This document shows positions 29,856 through 42,434 of a stretch of 64,000 nt of DNA, piece after piece. The notes below the pieces were generated by a model, which searched no databases, had not been told where the DNA came from, and was given only the letters and a program-made list of their open reading frames with translations. Position 1 is the first letter of the stretch. The number at the start of each line of letters is the position of its first letter. The stretch comes from Heterodera schachtii (lineage: Eukaryota; Nematoda; Chromadorea; Rhabditida; Heteroderidae): positions 3,192,416 to 3,256,415 of the forward strand of contig SIJG01000003.1 in the NCBI GenBank assembly GCA_023374025.1, in the 5' to 3' direction. Made by a program: the position numbers and the translations under genes.

Positions 29856-30239
29856 CCGGTCTACCTCAGTTCGGCCCCGGCACGGTTCGGCCCCAGCATG
29901 TTTTTGACTATAACTTTTTTCTTTGCCAACTAAATCCAATATTGTTGGTATCATTCGATAGCCCTAAGTGTTCACTATTAGCCTGCAATTTTTGAAAAAA
30001 TTTCGTTAAGATTCAAAAAAGTTATGGTCAGAAGAGTTCAAAAAACCAAATTTTCCAACTTTTTTGGCTCGAACTTTTTTTAAACTGAACAAATTTTTTT
30101 GGAATTTTGGAGGCTAATAGAGCATCTGAAGAGCTCTCGAATGATACCAACATTGTTGGATTTGGTTGGCAAAGAAAAAAGTTATAGTGAAAAAACCTGC
30201 TGGGGCCGAACCGTGCCGGGGCCGAACTGAGCCGGTCCG
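29856..30239. mobile_element. 384-bp foldback element, present only in copy A
   Basis: The inverted arms begin CCGGTCTACCTCAGTTCGG and, from the right, CGGACCGGCTCAGTTCGGCC. They continue through GGCCCCGGCACGGTTCGGCC, ACTATAACTTTTTTCTTTGC and TATCATTCGATAGCCCT. The flanks repeat CTCTTTT (29849-29855 and 30240-30246). Copy B has a single CTCTTTT at 40311-40317 with no insert, which is a natural empty site. Confidence 0.92.
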
Positions 30240-30240
30240 C

Positions 30241-30370
30241 TCTTTTCTCTTTCTCTCTCTATCTCTCTCTCTTTCTCTGTTTCTCCCCCTTTCCCTCTCT
30301 CTTCATCTGTTTATCTTTGCTCGTATGTCTCTCTAACTCTTCTATCACTCTCTCACAGCATTCTTTGTTA
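30241..30370. repeat. CT-rich low-complexity tract
   Basis: TCTCTCTNTCTC-type sequence with a counterpart at 40311-40420. Frames through it on both strands differ between copies A and B because of indels, so they are not conserved genes. Confidence 0.8.
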
Positions 30371-31210
30371 GCAAAACGACGCACAAAACGACGCCATCCA
30401 TCGCACCATTGGCATCATTACCCTCACAGCACACCATTTGGCATTGCCATCATTCCTCCGCTGAGTGCTCCATCCTCCTTTATTTTCCACTGCATTTCCT
30501 ATTTTACTTCTCACATTAATTTTTTCTCCAATTGTTTTTTATGTATATACATAATTGAATTGAATATATTTAAAATTATTAATTTTTTTACAATTTTTTA
30601 CAAAATGTCGAAATCAAATTTTAACAAAATTCATATTTATGCAACAAAATATGGTTCAAATTCAGGCAACTATTCGCATGGATAAAATTTGGAAACACAC
30701 AACCAAAAATTGTAAAAAAAAATTTTTTTCACCGCTCCCAATCTTTGGATTGTATGTATGTATCTTAGGTACCGGTTTTGGGGCCTAGATTTGGATTTTT
30801 TAAAAAAGTTTTCTAAATTAAAAATTTTTGCCAAAAAGGGTGTGCTACCACTTAAACTATTGCCCCTTCTGCGCCAAATGGCACAGCACAGACCCAATAT
30901 TTGCATATATTTTTTTTGTTGCAAAATTTTATCCCAGAATGGTGAAAATTGCTAAATCCTGTTTTTTCCCACGCGCCGATTTAAAAAAAAAATATTGGAC
31001 AAAAAATTTTTTGTGGAAAGAGCAAAAAAAGAAAGAAAAACTTTTCTGGCACCATTCCCGAAATTTTTTCAGGAAACGGGTCTGTTTTTAATTCAAGGCA
31101 GCCAAATGAAATTTAAAAATTTGCATTTTGCTAACAAAAATCGCATTGAGTCAAAAACCAGCAGTTTGGATAAATTATTCCAAATGAAAAAATCAACAAA
31201 AATATTTTTT

Positions 31211-31230
31211 GCGGTGCCTATAGGCGCCGC
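31211..31230. repeat. GC palindrome copy (copy A)
   Basis: GCGGTGCCTATAGGCGCCGC, the most symmetrical member of the family, with its copy-B counterpart at 41128-41148. Confidence 0.85.
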
Positions 31231-31330
31231 AGGGAACCTATTTTTGCAAGTTTAGGTCAATTCTATAAGAAAAAAAGTTTGTGGCATGGCGGTCCCGCAG
31301 GAAGAAAATTGGCAATTTTCTTGTCGAATT

Positions 31331-31519
31331 TTAAATTGGGAGTTTTTGGCAGCACTTTGTAAAAAAATAAACACGAAAAACGGTACCTTCCTTGTTTACA
31401 GTGCAGATTTCACATAAATTTTTACAATATCCATTTATCATACATTTTTGTATTGTCAAAATTTTGTCTGAGGTTTTCAGGGTGCAGATTACGACATCCA
31501 TTTCGACAAATTGAAACAC
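31331..31519 (-). CDS. Possible small cysteine-containing ORF (copy A)
   Basis: A minus-strand frame with KCMINGYCKNLCEIC, kept open in both duplication copies (copy B at 41170-41418) with only conservative changes (Leu/Val, Val/Ile) before the frames diverge. There is no signal peptide or splice partner. It may be chance conservation of recent duplicates. Confidence 0.2.
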   Translation of the reverse strand: MFQFVEMDVVICTLKTSDKILTIQKCMINGYCKNLCEICTVNKEGTVFRVYFFTKCCQKLPI

Positions 31520-32689
31520 CCGAACTGAATTAGAACAACAAGCCTAAAGGCCAAAAATTTTACGAGTTTTAATTTTTTTCTAAAATTTTCTGCATACTCG
31601 TAATTGCAAATTAATAGTTAAATTCTACCAAAAAAACTGAAAAATAAATTTACAAAAAGGCAAACTTAAAAAAAATTTATTATCCTAAAAGCGAAATTTT
31701 CAACATAAAAGGCAAATTTATCTGATGGAGTCATTCTATGGATGTTCTTTTTTTACAAAAAATGCTCAAACATACATATAAAATATATACGAAATACTAT
31801 AAACTTATATATCAAATTATGAATGAAACAAGTAAAACATGTTGTTCAAGCTTCAGTAATAAAAAAATAAATGCCAGAAAGTATTGAACTTTTTATTTAC
31901 GCTTATGAAAGTAATTTCATTCATTTCTTAGGGTGTGTATTTTTTGAAATATTCTTAAAGGAAGGAACTAAACTATTGTGGACAATACCAAAAATTATAC
32001 GAAAAACTTTTCAAAACAGTCTTTCTTTTTAGTATAATTCTTAAAATGAGCTAAAATTTATGAAACACAGTAATGAATGATAAATTATTTCATTTATTTG
32101 CCGAAATTATATCGATCAATTTATAAATTATAAAATTTGATCATCAAAATATTTAACACATATATCACAAATCAATGAATTGCGTCGGAGAAAAATTTTG
32201 AAAATTTTAGTGGAAAATGTTAACATAATTGTGCAAAATTGCTAATACAAAAATACTAAAGTTAAATATAATAATTTGCTTTTAAATTGTTTAATCAATT
32301 TTAAATTATGAATAAAAGCATTTAAATTGTTTTGATTTAAATAACATAAAAATTAAAGATAAAATATTTTATCATTCTTAATTATTAAAACCATAAAAAC
32401 CAAGCCAAATGGAAACAATTAAATCGGTTATTATAGATTTGAAAATTAAAAAAGAATTTGTCATTGTATTAACTTATTAAAAACCTCTTTTAAAATGACC
32501 ATATTGGAATATAAAGTAATTAATAAAAAAATATTAAAATATTTTTCATTTTTGATTACTAAAAATATTTGGTCATTTAAATTTTTAAAATAATTTACTA
32601 CCAACATTCGAATTACGTAATCGTCCAGTAGACGAGTTTTTAAATATATAAACCCAAAAAATCAACGGCCATGTTACCATCGATAATAA

Positions 32690-35600
32690 ATTTATTATAA
32701 TTAAAATTTTAAATTAAAGAGATTTACCAGTTATTTTAATTGCCAAGAAAGAATACAAATAATATTTTGGAAATTTATTTTCTAATAAAAATATATACGA
32801 TGGAAATTTTGCCTTTAGACGAGAAAGAAAGCGAGATAATAAAAAAAGAAAGATTTTTTATTTATATTGAAATAATTTATAAGCTTGAGAAATTAATAAT
32901 GCAATTAAAGGAAAATTAACATAATCTTAAAATAATCGAAACAAGGTGGTAAAAAGTAAATATTGAAACAAAAAAATTAAAATAGCATTTAAATGCAAAT
33001 TTTGTCTTATGTGTAGGTTATCAAAAATAAAATAAAACTTTAAATTAACATTTTAAAAATAAATGTAACGGACAACCGCAGTTTACCAAGTGACGCCTTG
33101 AAGCGCAGCCAAAAAATACTTTCTCATGAAACAAAACAAATAATAAATAGTTCAAAACAAATAAATTAAAATATCAAACCATTTAAAAGTGAATAATTAT
33201 AAAATCCAATATCTCAAAAAATAAACTAATGATTAAAATAAAGAAAAAGAGATACCGCGACAATAACAAAGAAATCTCAAAAACAGTGTTTAATATAAGA
33301 ATTAATTATTTTGTATTAATTTATTTAAAACATTTTTGCATTTCATATTGATTTAAAAATAAATAATGAAATTTAAAGAATATTTTAAAATAAATAATTT
33401 AGATAGTTTATAATCTGTAGAAAATTTTATTTTTGATTATTATGACAAATCTATAATTAATGAATTTATTTGACCAAAATAATCAACAAATAATACAAAA
33501 ATCTTTAATTTATATAAATATGATAAAAAGTAATGTTTAGTTATTATTGCATTATTTTGATATTCCATTGTGAAATTTTAAATGAAATATTTTCCTATAA
33601 AACTTGTAAATAAATTTATTGAAAAATAAACAAAATATAATTTTTAAAAATAAGAGATATACAAAAATTGAACATCACCAAACAATTAGAAACAAAATAA
33701 ATAAAACACATTTAATTAAATTAATTATGGAGTAAAGCTTGACATATTAGTAAAAAATATACCCGATTGTAAAATAAATGTAAATATTCAATTTTTAATA
33801 GAAGATTATTTCTTATAGAGAAGTTATGCGGAACGAGAGGCTTTCCCGTAAAAATAAAAATATGTCAAAAACAGATTATTTTTTATTATGTATAATGGAT
33901 ATGAATAAAAATGTTTACCTACGAATTCAAGAAATTAAGTTTCCTTAATGAAAAGACGGATTAGTCTACGAGTAAGAATCATTTTGGAATTAAAAATATT
34001 TTAATTCATTCATTCTAAATTCAAGTTATTAAGATAAAAGAACAAATTGACAATACTTTAATATATGATAATGATCACTGTAATGTAAAAATTTCCAGAT
34101 TCTCAAACAAATATTTTATAAAAAGAGAATCGTACAGTTATAAAGTTATAAAAAATATTTGAAAATTTTTATTCTTTCTATCTTTTCTTCTCTACAAATG
34201 GATTACATTCAAATTTCCTATATTAATAAAATAATTGGTATAAATAAAATAATTTCCAGTTAATGAGTGGTAGAATAATTCGTAATTTATAATAAAACTC
34301 CAATGCGAATAATTGAAATCTCTTTAAACAATTCATTGAAAATTGTTGTAAAAAAGGACAGAATGGATGGAGGAGATAAAAAAACAACTTACAATAATAA
34401 AAACGTGCTGTGCTGATAACGACTAAAATTATCCCGAATGTCAATGCTTGTCAAAAAGGGTAAAGAGCCAAGAGGAATTTTTTGATAAAAAATATTAATA
34501 AATTTTATATAAATAAAATAAAATCTAAATTTATGGAATAAATAAGATGAAATTGTTGGCATAGTATCTAAATGCATATAACCGATAACAATAGTTAGTT
34601 GAATGGATAGAAACATAATATACAAATACAAAAAATAAACTAAAATAAATACTTGATTAAATTTTTAAAAATGAAATAATTGTCTGAAATTATATGTATT
34701 TGATGTTAAAATTTCAATTCCCAATATTATTTGAATAACTATTATTCAAGTTGATAAATAGCCTTTTTAATCTTAGTAAAATTCATATCATAGAATTGAT
34801 GGGATTTATTACGCTTGAGTTGATTAATTCATAAATAAAAAAAGATAGCATACTTATATCTGCAAAGATAAAAATAGAGGATAATTTGAACGAATCTATT
34901 AAAAACTATAGACGAAAAATTACGTTAAAATTAAATAATTAAGGTTTCTTATTTGTGTAAATATATTGGACAACGTTCATCAATTCGAACCAGAACCAGC
35001 CTAGAAGGAGAATTGGCCCTAAATAATATTTTTCAATTCTTGAATATTTTAAGTTTTTATTCAAAATTATTAGTTTAATTAAAAGAATTCTATTGTTTTC
35101 TCGAATATATTTTATAATAAAATAGATATATTTCCAAGATACTTAAGATAATTTAATAAATATTTTTTATTCAATTAAAGAAAGTTTTCTTTAATTAGGA
35201 AAAAAAGATTTTAAAATAATTAAAGAAATTTGTTTAAAATTTGATAAAAATATTCTACTAAAAATGATAAATGAATACTTATGAAAACAATCAGGGTTTG
35301 AAATTAAACAAGAAATATTTTTAGAAATTCAAAAATATATATTTAAAAAAGAAAAGATTAAAATCATACTAATTAAAATTGTTAAAAATAGAATTACCCG
35401 CCTATCTTGTATCCTATCAGTTGTAAGTATGACTGAAAATGCCTTACATGATAAAACCGAATGTAAATTAGAATTTTAAGTCGACGTCAAAGTTTTTTCG
35501 AAAAATGCAATTGTTAAATGAACAGAATTATTGTTTCTAAAAAGTTATAAGGAATTTTTTTTATTAAAAATTGGTTTAGATTTACAAATAATTCAAATAT

Positions 35601-36785
35601 TGTATGGAAATAACGTAAAAAACCTAATAAACTTTATAAAAAAAACACATCACTCGTATAGAAAATTGTTAAATTATAAAAAAATTTATTTATATATATA
35701 AGATTAAAATGGAAATATAAATATTTTCAACAAAGTCTGTGATGATTTGGTCAATTCTAAAATTTATGAGAATATATATTTAAAAAAATATTATTATTAT
35801 GCCAATAAAACTGAAACAATTCAAAATCAAAAAATAATATTTATTTAATCAATTTTATACAAAAAAAGTTTTCTTTTTAATAATAATAAGGGATAAAATG
35901 AACAATTTAAAACAAATAATAAAATTTTGAAAATTTCATTAATTTAAAATAAATAATAGCTATATTTTACCGAAAGATATAATAAAAATGCAAATGATTT
36001 GAAAAGCACATAGAAAATTTTTAAAATTGATTGATTAAATTTAAAGAATACATACTAATAAAAAAGCGAAAAAAATACAAATACCAAATAAAATTTATGA
36101 GCTATTTAATAAATATTTAGATGAATTATCTTAAAAAAAGAACTGTTAAAAAAAAGTAAATACAAATAATTTCGATATCTAAATTTAATAAATTTTATTA
36201 CAAAATAATAATTGCATATAGAACCTATTAAAAAAAATAAAAATGTAACAAAAGAATTGCTTAATAAATTGGTTACTAATAATATTACTTTAAATTATTA
36301 ACTATAACAATTAAAGGAAATAAAAACATTACAAAATTTTTATATATTGGAATGAGCAACCCTGGAGCAGCAGCAGTAAAACAGCATGTTCAAGCCTTTA
36401 CTGTGCGCGCGCTTTTACAAACCCAAAAATTATTCCACATATAAATTGAATGTATTTTTATTATAATAAATGCTCAAAACATAATATCCTTCGCAAGCTT
36501 ATAAAATGTTAATAAAATGAATATTAAAAAGGAAGAAGTTTAGGATTATAGAAAAAATTATTATATAGAATAATTTTTTAAAATAAATTATTAAACATTC
36601 AAAATAAGGTAGAACATATTAATTCATTTAATTAATTTACATTTAATTAAATCATTTATACATATAAAATCAAAAGAACTTATCTGTAATTAGATTCCAC
36701 TCTTATTTGGACATACTTACCATCAGCTTCCTAATTTTAAGTAGTCTGTAAATTAAGAAATATGTACAGAAAAAATTGTTAAAAA
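32690..36785. other. AT-rich interior of copy A
   Basis: No gene was recognised. Short balanced-composition islands stand out at 33063-33135, 33825-33865, 34970-35030 and 36355-36425. The last reads MSNPGAAAVKQHVQAFTVRA in one plus frame and is unchanged in copy B (48225-48300). The empty site of the 817-bp element of copy B is at 34378-34385. Confidence 0.35.
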
Positions 36786-37410
36786 TGCCAATATAGGTGT
36801 TAAAAAACTGAAAAATGCCAAAATCAGTGCTAAAATAGTTGCAAAAATTGGAAAAAACCATTCAATCAATGTGACAATTTACCAAAACTAATTCTTTATT
36901 AATTTTGACAGAAAATTAAGATTAATTACATTACATCGATCAGACTCAAAATTTCTCAGCTAAGTTTTAACAAATATTTATAATGAGTTATGATGTAAAA
37001 AGAGAAACATAAAATAGCGAAAAAAATAAATTTTGTACATATAAATAATATTCAATTTTTCGTTAAATGAAATATAATTAAAATCAATTTTAAGCAAATT
37101 AAAGCAAACGAAATTGAATTCACAAAAATTTACCAACAATTGTATTTTACGAGATAGTTTAAAAGGAGATGGGTACATTTTACAAAACAAATATTATATT
37201 TTATAATTCTAAAAATGATAAATTAAAGAATATAATAAAATTAAATGTAAAAACTTTAACATGCTTAATTAGAAATTAAGCAATTTATTACAATGATGAA
37301 AGCCGCCAGTCTGTTTATATCTTCACTAAATGTCCAAATGAAATTACAAAATAAACTAAAGTATAAAAATAAATTAGTTTAAGAATAAATATGAATATAA
37401 AAATTATGCA
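36786..37410. other. Segment present in copy A only
   Basis: Copy B goes directly from GTTAAAAATG (48660) to sequence matching A after 37410. The first 75 bases have AATAGGTG / GCCAAAAT words of the hAT-like families. Around 37293-37345 it matches 54108-54160. Confidence 0.6.
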
Positions 37411-39062
37411 GCACAACATAAAAATTAAAATACAAACATAAAATTGACATCAAAACAAGATTTTATTCAATTTATTAAAAATATTTAGAGAAACATTTGG
37501 ATGAGTTTGAATTTATAATAAATATGCACTGGTTTGTGTAGCGATCTCTTGGAATTTATGTATTAAGGAAGCCCTAAATTGCAACAAATTTTAATGATTA
37601 TTAGAAAAGTAATTTTTATAACTAAAAAACTGCTTATTATAAAATAAATTATTCCGATTTTTTATTTTTAAATAAAATAAAGATTCAAAAAGGTAGAATA
37701 AAAACAAACACATCAATTAATCAGTTTAATCATCATTTAATCAATTCATACATAAAATACTAAAACATTTTTAAAATGTTTTGAAACTTTCATTATAAAT
37801 TTTAAGAAATTGAGTAAATAGATACAAAATGTTAGCTATAGAAATTGGGCGGAGAAAATGTGTTTGTCATGCGGATCTAAAAACATCAAAATTGTAATAA
37901 TTAATATTTACATTTACTTAAATAGATGTAAAATTATTCAATGCAAAAATAATCGGATATGCATATTTGGATACGAAATTTTTTGGATTACTTGATGCAA
38001 GATATCGTAAAGCATATGCTTGCTTTAAATGTTTTGTCTGAAGTCAACAACAAAAAATATTATATTTAGAGAGAAAACAATAAATAATTTAATCGAAAAA
38101 TAAATAAAAAAGTCAACAAAACATAAATAATAATAAACTGTTTTAACAAGAAAATTAGCTTTATTACATTTAATCATTTTGGATATCTGACGCCCAAGAA
38201 ATCCAAATAACGTGATCAAAAGCATGGGTGCATAAAACAACTTAAGAATTATACGCAGCATATAAAATAATAAAAAACAATTAGAAACAAATGAATAAAA
38301 TTATTTTAATTAATTTTTAGAAATAAATAAAAAATTTGGATGTCATGGCGCATAAAATAATAAAAAGTTTACAAAAATTAAAAAAAAATTTCATGAGTTC
38401 TGGATTAATTGATTTTAAAAAGTCAGCTAATATATTATTCGATCTTTTCAACGAAAATTAACACAATATATTTGCAATATTGCGATGTTCCGATTTTTTT
38501 GAATGTTCGGCCTCTTCAAGTAAATTTAATTAATTAAAACAAACAAAAATTATTTTAAAACAATAATTTAATTTTTAATATATTTTCAGTTCATTATTAA
38601 ATTAAACTATTACAGAAACTTTAAATCTAAACCTTATATCTTATTTAAGATTTCAGGAAGAAATGGATTGGGTTGATTTCGCCCTCGACTAATGATTACA
38701 GGCCTAAATATGTACATGCATTATATCAATAAATTTCATTAAAATCTTCAATCGGAAAAACAGTGAATAATGATTTTCATTAATTAATTTTATTCTAACT
38801 ATTTTAATCATATTATATTATTTAAAAAAGCAAAAAATATATAAACTAAAATGATAACAAAATTAAATTCATTTCACAAGAAGCAAAATTTTCGTTTTTA
38901 AAAATAAAATAAAATGACAAAGAAATTACATCATTCAGATCAATTCACAAAAAAAAACGTTTTACTACACAACAGAAGATTTTTTGCGCATTCATGCACG
39001 ATTTATTATGAGTATGATAAGATAAAACATTTCTGAATAGTTTAAACGATATTAATAATAAT
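37411..39062. other. AT-rich end of copy A with exon-like islands
   Basis: 38656-38703 is conserved in copy B (49817-49864). On the minus strand it is bracketed by ATTAG and GTATAAG and reads RGRNQPNPFLPEILNK; on the plus strand TTTCAG precedes EEMDWVDFALD-stop. A second island at 38480-38520 is likewise shared. Which strand, if any, is coding is unresolved. Confidence 0.3.
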
Positions 39063-39063
39063 T

Positions 39064-39173
39064 AGGGTCCTGACTTTTAGTGACGAAAAATCCCAAAATA
39101 GTTAACTAAAATAGTGACGAAAAGTGCCAAAAAAGTGACAAAATAGTGAAAAAAAGTCCGAAAAAGTGACTAT
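39064..39173. mobile_element. Left end of a GTGACGAAA-type hAT-like element
   Basis: TAGGGTCCTGACTTTTAGTG and the following AAAATCCCAAAATAGTTAAC match the first 110 bases of the element at 16451. The right part is missing. It sits exactly at the downstream boundary of duplication copy A. Confidence 0.75.
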
Positions 39174-39284
39174 TAAATATAAATTTGCATATTTTATCCC
39201 TGATTATAATGCATCCAATTTTTACTCTTATTTATAATAAAACCATTTCCTTATTTATTTAATTTAAACCATGGTTGTACCTCT

Positions 39285-39642
39285 TCTAATCACTGATTCC
39301 ATTTATCAATTTTTCTACTGTTAACCCCGATTTTCTTGCAAATTTCTTCATAATTTTTTTGCCATTCTTTGGTTGAATATTTTCCTTTTTGTTTAAATGC
39401 ATTTTTCATTAAAATGAATTTTTGAACGATTTCAATTTTTTCTTCATCAGTTTTTGATTTGTAGCTTTTAGTATTTGTTTTTGAAGACCAAATTCTTTAT
39501 CCATTTATAAATATATCTGCGATTGATTTGTTCCCAATTTTTTGGCTACTTTTCTGTCAATTTTTCCACATTCTAATTCCAAAGTAAAAATAATAAATAT
39601 TTTGTAATATTTTATTCTACTGATCATAATAATTTTTTTCAT
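39285..39642 (-). pseudogene. Decayed helix-turn-helix family gene, copy 3
   Basis: From ATG at 39642: a short hydrophobic leader (KYYKIFIIFTLEL), directly followed by the first module (KIDRKVAKKLGTNQSQIY), then a frameshift and stop. The second module appears in another frame (KYSTKEWQKNYEEICKKIGV then KIDKWN). The acidic segment between leader and module seen in copies 1 and 2 is missing. Confidence 0.55.
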
Positions 39643-40235
39643 TATTTTAATTCAAAAAATTTCCAATTTCCGACATCAAATTCAATAAATTAGATAATAA
39701 TAAGAAATAATTTGGAAAAAAAATGAACAGAAAAATAATTTTTTTATTTTTTATTTCCATTGTTAAAAATAAAGTTTTTTCAAAGAAAATTTCACAACCT
39801 TTTTCTCATCAAAGAGATCGAAAGAAAATGGGTTAGCTGAAATTTTCTCGATAAATATTTTGAAAATTGTTCATGCCGGTCTTTAAAATCAAGACGACGA
39901 GCCTTTATTCGCCCCGAATGTTCAAAAAAACAATTTTCTATTAAAAACAAACTACAAAACTTTAAAATATTTATCTGACTTTTCATGGAAAAATATTTAT
40001 TTAATGTATTTTATAAAATTGTGCAAAAATTTTCGAAGAAAATGAAATTATAATATTTTATTTTTCATTCTGGTCATTTTTTAATTGATTAATTGGATCA
40101 GAAAATAAAAATTTATGAAAACTTATGCAAAAGTCGTTTAATATGGTCTTCAAAAATTAAATTTTCTACAAAAATAAAAATTGATGATTAAAAATTTCAA
40201 ATTAAGTGCACCAAATTTTTTGCACAATTTATTCA
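39643..40235. other. AT-rich spacer between duplication copies
   Basis: Nothing recognised. Confidence 0.4.
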
Positions 40236-41127
40236 TGCCTTTTTCGGGATTTTCGTGCCTTTTCTTTTCTCCATCTCTCTCTTTCTTTCACTCTGTTTCT
40301 TTCCCATCCTCTCTTTTCTCTCTCTCTCTGTTTCTCCCCCTTTCCCTCTCTCTTCATCTGTTTATCTTTGCTCGTATGTCTCTCTAACTCTTCTATCACT
40401 CTCTCACAGCATTCTTTGTTAGCAAAACGACGCACAAAACGACGCCATCCATCGCATCGCACCATTGGCATCATTGCCCTCACAGCACACCATTTGGCAT
40501 TGCCATCATTCGTCCGCTGAGTGCTCCATCCTCCTTTATTTTCCACTTCATTTCCTATTTTACTTCTCACATTAATTTTTCTCCAATTTGTTTTTTTATG
40601 TATATACATAATTGAATTGAATATATTTAAAATTGGAAATTTTTTTTACAATTTTTTACAAAAAGTCGAAATCAAATTTTAACAAAATTCACATTTATGC
40701 AACAAAAGATGGTTAAAATTCACGGAATAATATTATGCAACTACTATTCGCATGGATAAAATTTGGAAACACACAACCAAAAATTGTAAAAAAAAAAAAT
40801 TTTTTCACCGCTCCCAATCTTTGGATTGTATGTATGTATCTTAGGTACCGGTTTTGGGGCCTAGATTTGAATTTTTGAAAAAAGTTTTCTAATATTTAAA
40901 AATTTTTGCCAAAAAGGGTGTGTTGTTACCACTTAAACTATTACCCCTTCGGCGCCGAATGGCACAGCCCAGACCCAATATTTGCATATTTTTTTTTGCC
41001 GAATTTGGTCCCAGAATGGTGAAAATGTTAAATCCTGTTTTTTCCCACGCGCCGATATCGCATTGGGTCAAAAACTAGCAGTTTGGAAAAATTATTCCAA
41101 ATGAAAAAATCAACAAATTATATTTTT

Positions 41128-41148
41128 GGCGGTGCCTGTAGGCGCCGC
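41128..41148. repeat. GC palindrome copy (copy B)
   Basis: GGCGGTGCCTGTAGGCGCCG, counterpart of 31211-31230 with one substitution at the centre. Confidence 0.85.
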
Positions 41149-41169
41149 AGTGAACCTATTTTTGCAAAT

Positions 41170-41418
41170 TTAGGTCAATTTTATAAGAAAAAAAGTTTGT
41201 GGCATGGCGGCCCCGCAGGTAAATTGCAATTTTTTTTGTCGAATTTTGAAAAATTGGGAGTTTTTGGCAGCAGTTTGTAAAAAAATAAGCAGAAAAATGG
41301 TACCTTCCTTGTTTACAGTGCAGATTTCACATACATTTTTACAATAACCATTTATCATACACTTTTGTATTGTCAAAATTTTGTCTGAGGTTTTCAGGGT
41401 GCAGATTACGACATCCAT
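41170..41418 (-). CDS. Possible small cysteine-containing ORF (copy B)
   Basis: Counterpart of 31331-31519: KCMINGYCKNVCEIC, then a different C-terminus because of indels. Support is weak. Confidence 0.2.
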   Translation of the reverse strand: MDVVICTLKTSDKILTIQKCMINGYCKNVCEICTVNKEGTIFLLIFLQTAAKNSQFFKIRQKKLQFTCGAAMPQTFFLIKLT

Positions 41419-41870
41419 TTCGACAAATTGAAATACCCGAACTGAATTAGAACAACAAGCCTAAAGGCCAAAAATTTTACGAGTTTTAATTTTTTTCTAA
41501 AATTTTCTGCATACTCGTAATTGCAAATTAAAATTGGTTGAGGGGGCATTAAAATCTTTTAAAATAAAAATATAATTAAACATAAAATTTATTATCATAA
41601 AAGCGAAATTTTCAACATAAAAGGCAAATTTATCTGATGGAGTCATTCTATGGATGTTCTTTTTTTACAAAAAATGCTCAAACATACACATAAAATATAT
41701 ACGAAATATACTATAAACTTATATATGCAAATTATGAATGAAACAAGTAAAACATGTTGTTCAAGCTTCAGTAATAAAAAAATAAATGCCAGAAAGTATT
41801 GGACTTTTTTATTTACGCTTATGAAAGTAATTTCATTCATTTCTTAGTGTATGTATTTTTTGAAATATTT

Positions 41871-42434
41871 TCATGTCATTTTGGCCGAAGAACATAGGAA
41901 TTGTAATATAAAATTCAGTATAAAAATGAAAGAAATATCAATAATCCATTTAACAAAAAATAATAATAACAATTGCCAAGTTAATTCAATTAAAAAAAAT
42001 TAATGATATCTTCTCGGGTTCTTTTCCCTTATTAATGAATAAATTAGTTTTTTTGTTTAAAAATATTTATATCAGTTATATTCTATATTGTATAAATCTA
42101 TAATATTAAAGCAAAATGCCGATGGCTAGAAAAATTCTTATATATAATACGACAAATTACAGTAATACTATAGGCAGTATATTTTATGTAGCATTAAATA
42201 ATGGAACGCAATTATTTAAATTAATCTAAATATAAATACAATCCATTTCAAAAGTCGCGATAGATCATAAATAAGCAAATTAATAAGCGAACTAAATTTT
42301 AAGAATGAAACGAGTAAAGAAACGATTTATATTTAAAAAATCGAATCAAATAAAACTATATAAACATTCATTAAATTTAGCAAAAAAATTAATGAACTCT
42401 TAATAAAAATAAAAACTTGTTAAAAACTTAATTA
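41871..42434. other. Segment present in copy B only
   Basis: AT-rich; copy A passes directly from GAAATATT to AAAGGAAGG at this point. No termini or duplication are obvious, so a deletion in A is as likely as an insertion in B. Confidence 0.55.

Larger units (their letters stand above)
29774..39062. repeat. Segmental duplication, copy A
   Basis: Copy A aligns co-linearly with 40236-50152. It starts at TGCCTTTTTTGGGAATTTCG and ends at ATTAATAATAAT (39062). The two are near-identical over long stretches with scattered substitutions and short indels. Larger differences are: foldback 29856-30239 only in A; 32690-33147 replaced by a pogo fragment in B; 36786-37410 only in A; about 110 bases at 38365-38475 missing in B. 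A collapsed pair of haplotypes placed in tandem by assembly is an alternative explanation. I see no intact gene in it. Confidence 0.9.

Noticed and set aside
29438..29995. Arg/Ala-rich ORFs
   Set aside because: They translate GGCGAGTTGG repeats and a CT-rich tract; frames are not kept in copy B.
30317..30685. 122-codon plus-strand ORF in copy A
   Set aside because: The frame is broken in copy B by a 5-base difference near the GCATCGCACC stretch, and it lies in low-complexity DNA.
40206..40609. Long ORFs on both strands in the CT-rich tract of copy B
   Set aside because: Short indels relative to copy A shift both frames, so neither is conserved.
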